64,000 bases of DNA from Acholoe squamosa (Eukaryota; Annelida; Polychaeta; Phyllodocida; Polynoidae), in assembly GCA_949317995.1 (NCBI GenBank), contig OX439036.1, positions 110,463,669 through 110,527,668 on the forward strand, in the 5' to 3' direction. The number at the start of each line of letters is the position of its first letter. Position 1 is the first letter of the stretch. The notes beneath the pieces are model-generated. The model did not search any database. It saw nothing but the letters and a program-made list of their open reading frames with translations, and was not told the origin of the DNA. This document shows positions 63,566 to 64,000 of the stretch, piece by piece. The position numbers and the translations under genes are program-made.

Positions 63566-63599
63566 GACATGCTGGGTAGGGCCCTAGAATCCCGCCCGG

Positions 63600-63937
63600 A
63601 CGAGACTGGGTCAGGGGGGGGGGCGGATGGGGTGCACAAAAACTGTTGAACTCTCCTGAGGGGGGCATAACAACCTTTGACCCATCTTGAGGGGAGACAA
63701 AAATTTTAGCCTCTTTTAATAAAAAAAATAAAATAAAAAGCATGCATGCGACTATAGATCAAAAAGAGGGGCATAAAAATCATACATGCCTTCGACTACC
63801 ATTGCGGGGGGGGGGGGGGGGCTAAAAAAAATTAACTACCGTCGACGGGGAGGCTCAGAGGGGGAGGTGTAAAAATGATATTTGCACATCCATGGTAAAA
63901 CTAACCACCCCCTGTTGATAAATGATGACCACTCCCT
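63600..63937. mobile_element. GTGGTCATT MITE, left end unclear
   Basis: The right end GTTGATAAATGATGACCACTC is the family terminus, and the interior has CTATAGATCAAAAAGAGG and long G runs. 63938-64000 opens a further G-rich copy cut by the window edge. Confidence 0.6.
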
Positions 63938-64000
63938 TATTTTTTAGGAACAGGGGGGGGGGGGGGGGACTGGTGGGTTTGCAATTTTGACCTTCCCCCC

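Overview
This window is nuclear DNA of a multicellular animal. It has split genes with GT-AG introns, vertebrate-like gene families and dense non-autonomous transposons, but no bacterial operon or ribosome-binding-site organisation. Gene content and the repeat landscape suggest a marine invertebrate (deuterostome or lophotrochozoan). I cannot name the species from sequence alone.

Three protein-coding genes can be reconstructed exon by exon with matching splice phases. (1) A YIPF1/YIPF2-type Golgi membrane protein lies on the minus strand, from a first exon at 28062 leftward to 75, and continues off the left edge. (2) An AEN/ISG20-like DEDDh exonuclease lies on the plus strand at 33398-36607, in 4 coding exons (437 aa). 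(3) A TTC33-like tetratricopeptide protein lies on the minus strand at 44254-40218, in 4 coding exons (283 aa). They look like independent housekeeping or stress genes; nothing suggests a shared pathway. One unidentified candidate exon lies at 53869-54086, and promoter-like sequence with small ORFs lies at 38.7-39.4 kb.

Layout: 0-2.3 kb holds the 3' coding exons of the YIPF gene. From 2.3 to 23.7 kb runs its second intron, almost filled by a 20.5 kb unit: imperfect terminal inverted repeats (about 2774-3000 and 23150-23314) enclosing about 145 tandem copies of a 134-bp repeat. From 23.7 to 28.1 kb are YIPF exon 2, a transposon-packed intron 1 and exon 1. From 28.1 to 33.4 kb are nested DNA transposons and a solo LTR. 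From 33.4 to 37.9 kb are AEN and a 5'-truncated LINE. From 38 to 46 kb are TTC33 and MITEs, including a 667-bp LTR-type mini-element whose terminal repeats each carry a tRNA-like gene. From 46 to 53.6 kb are inverted-repeat elements, 29-bp minisatellites in both orientations, and a repeat pair in which the central segment is inverted. From 54 to 64 kb are TIR elements, a second LINE copy, a 34-bp minisatellite and a cluster of TAGCGACY motifs.

The observations most worth follow-up are the tRNA-bearing mini-retroelement at 41235-41901, whose primer-binding site matches 14 nt of the 3' end of its own tRNA-like module (with CCA added), and the giant intronic repeat array with a consensus CArG box and a YY1-type motif in most units.
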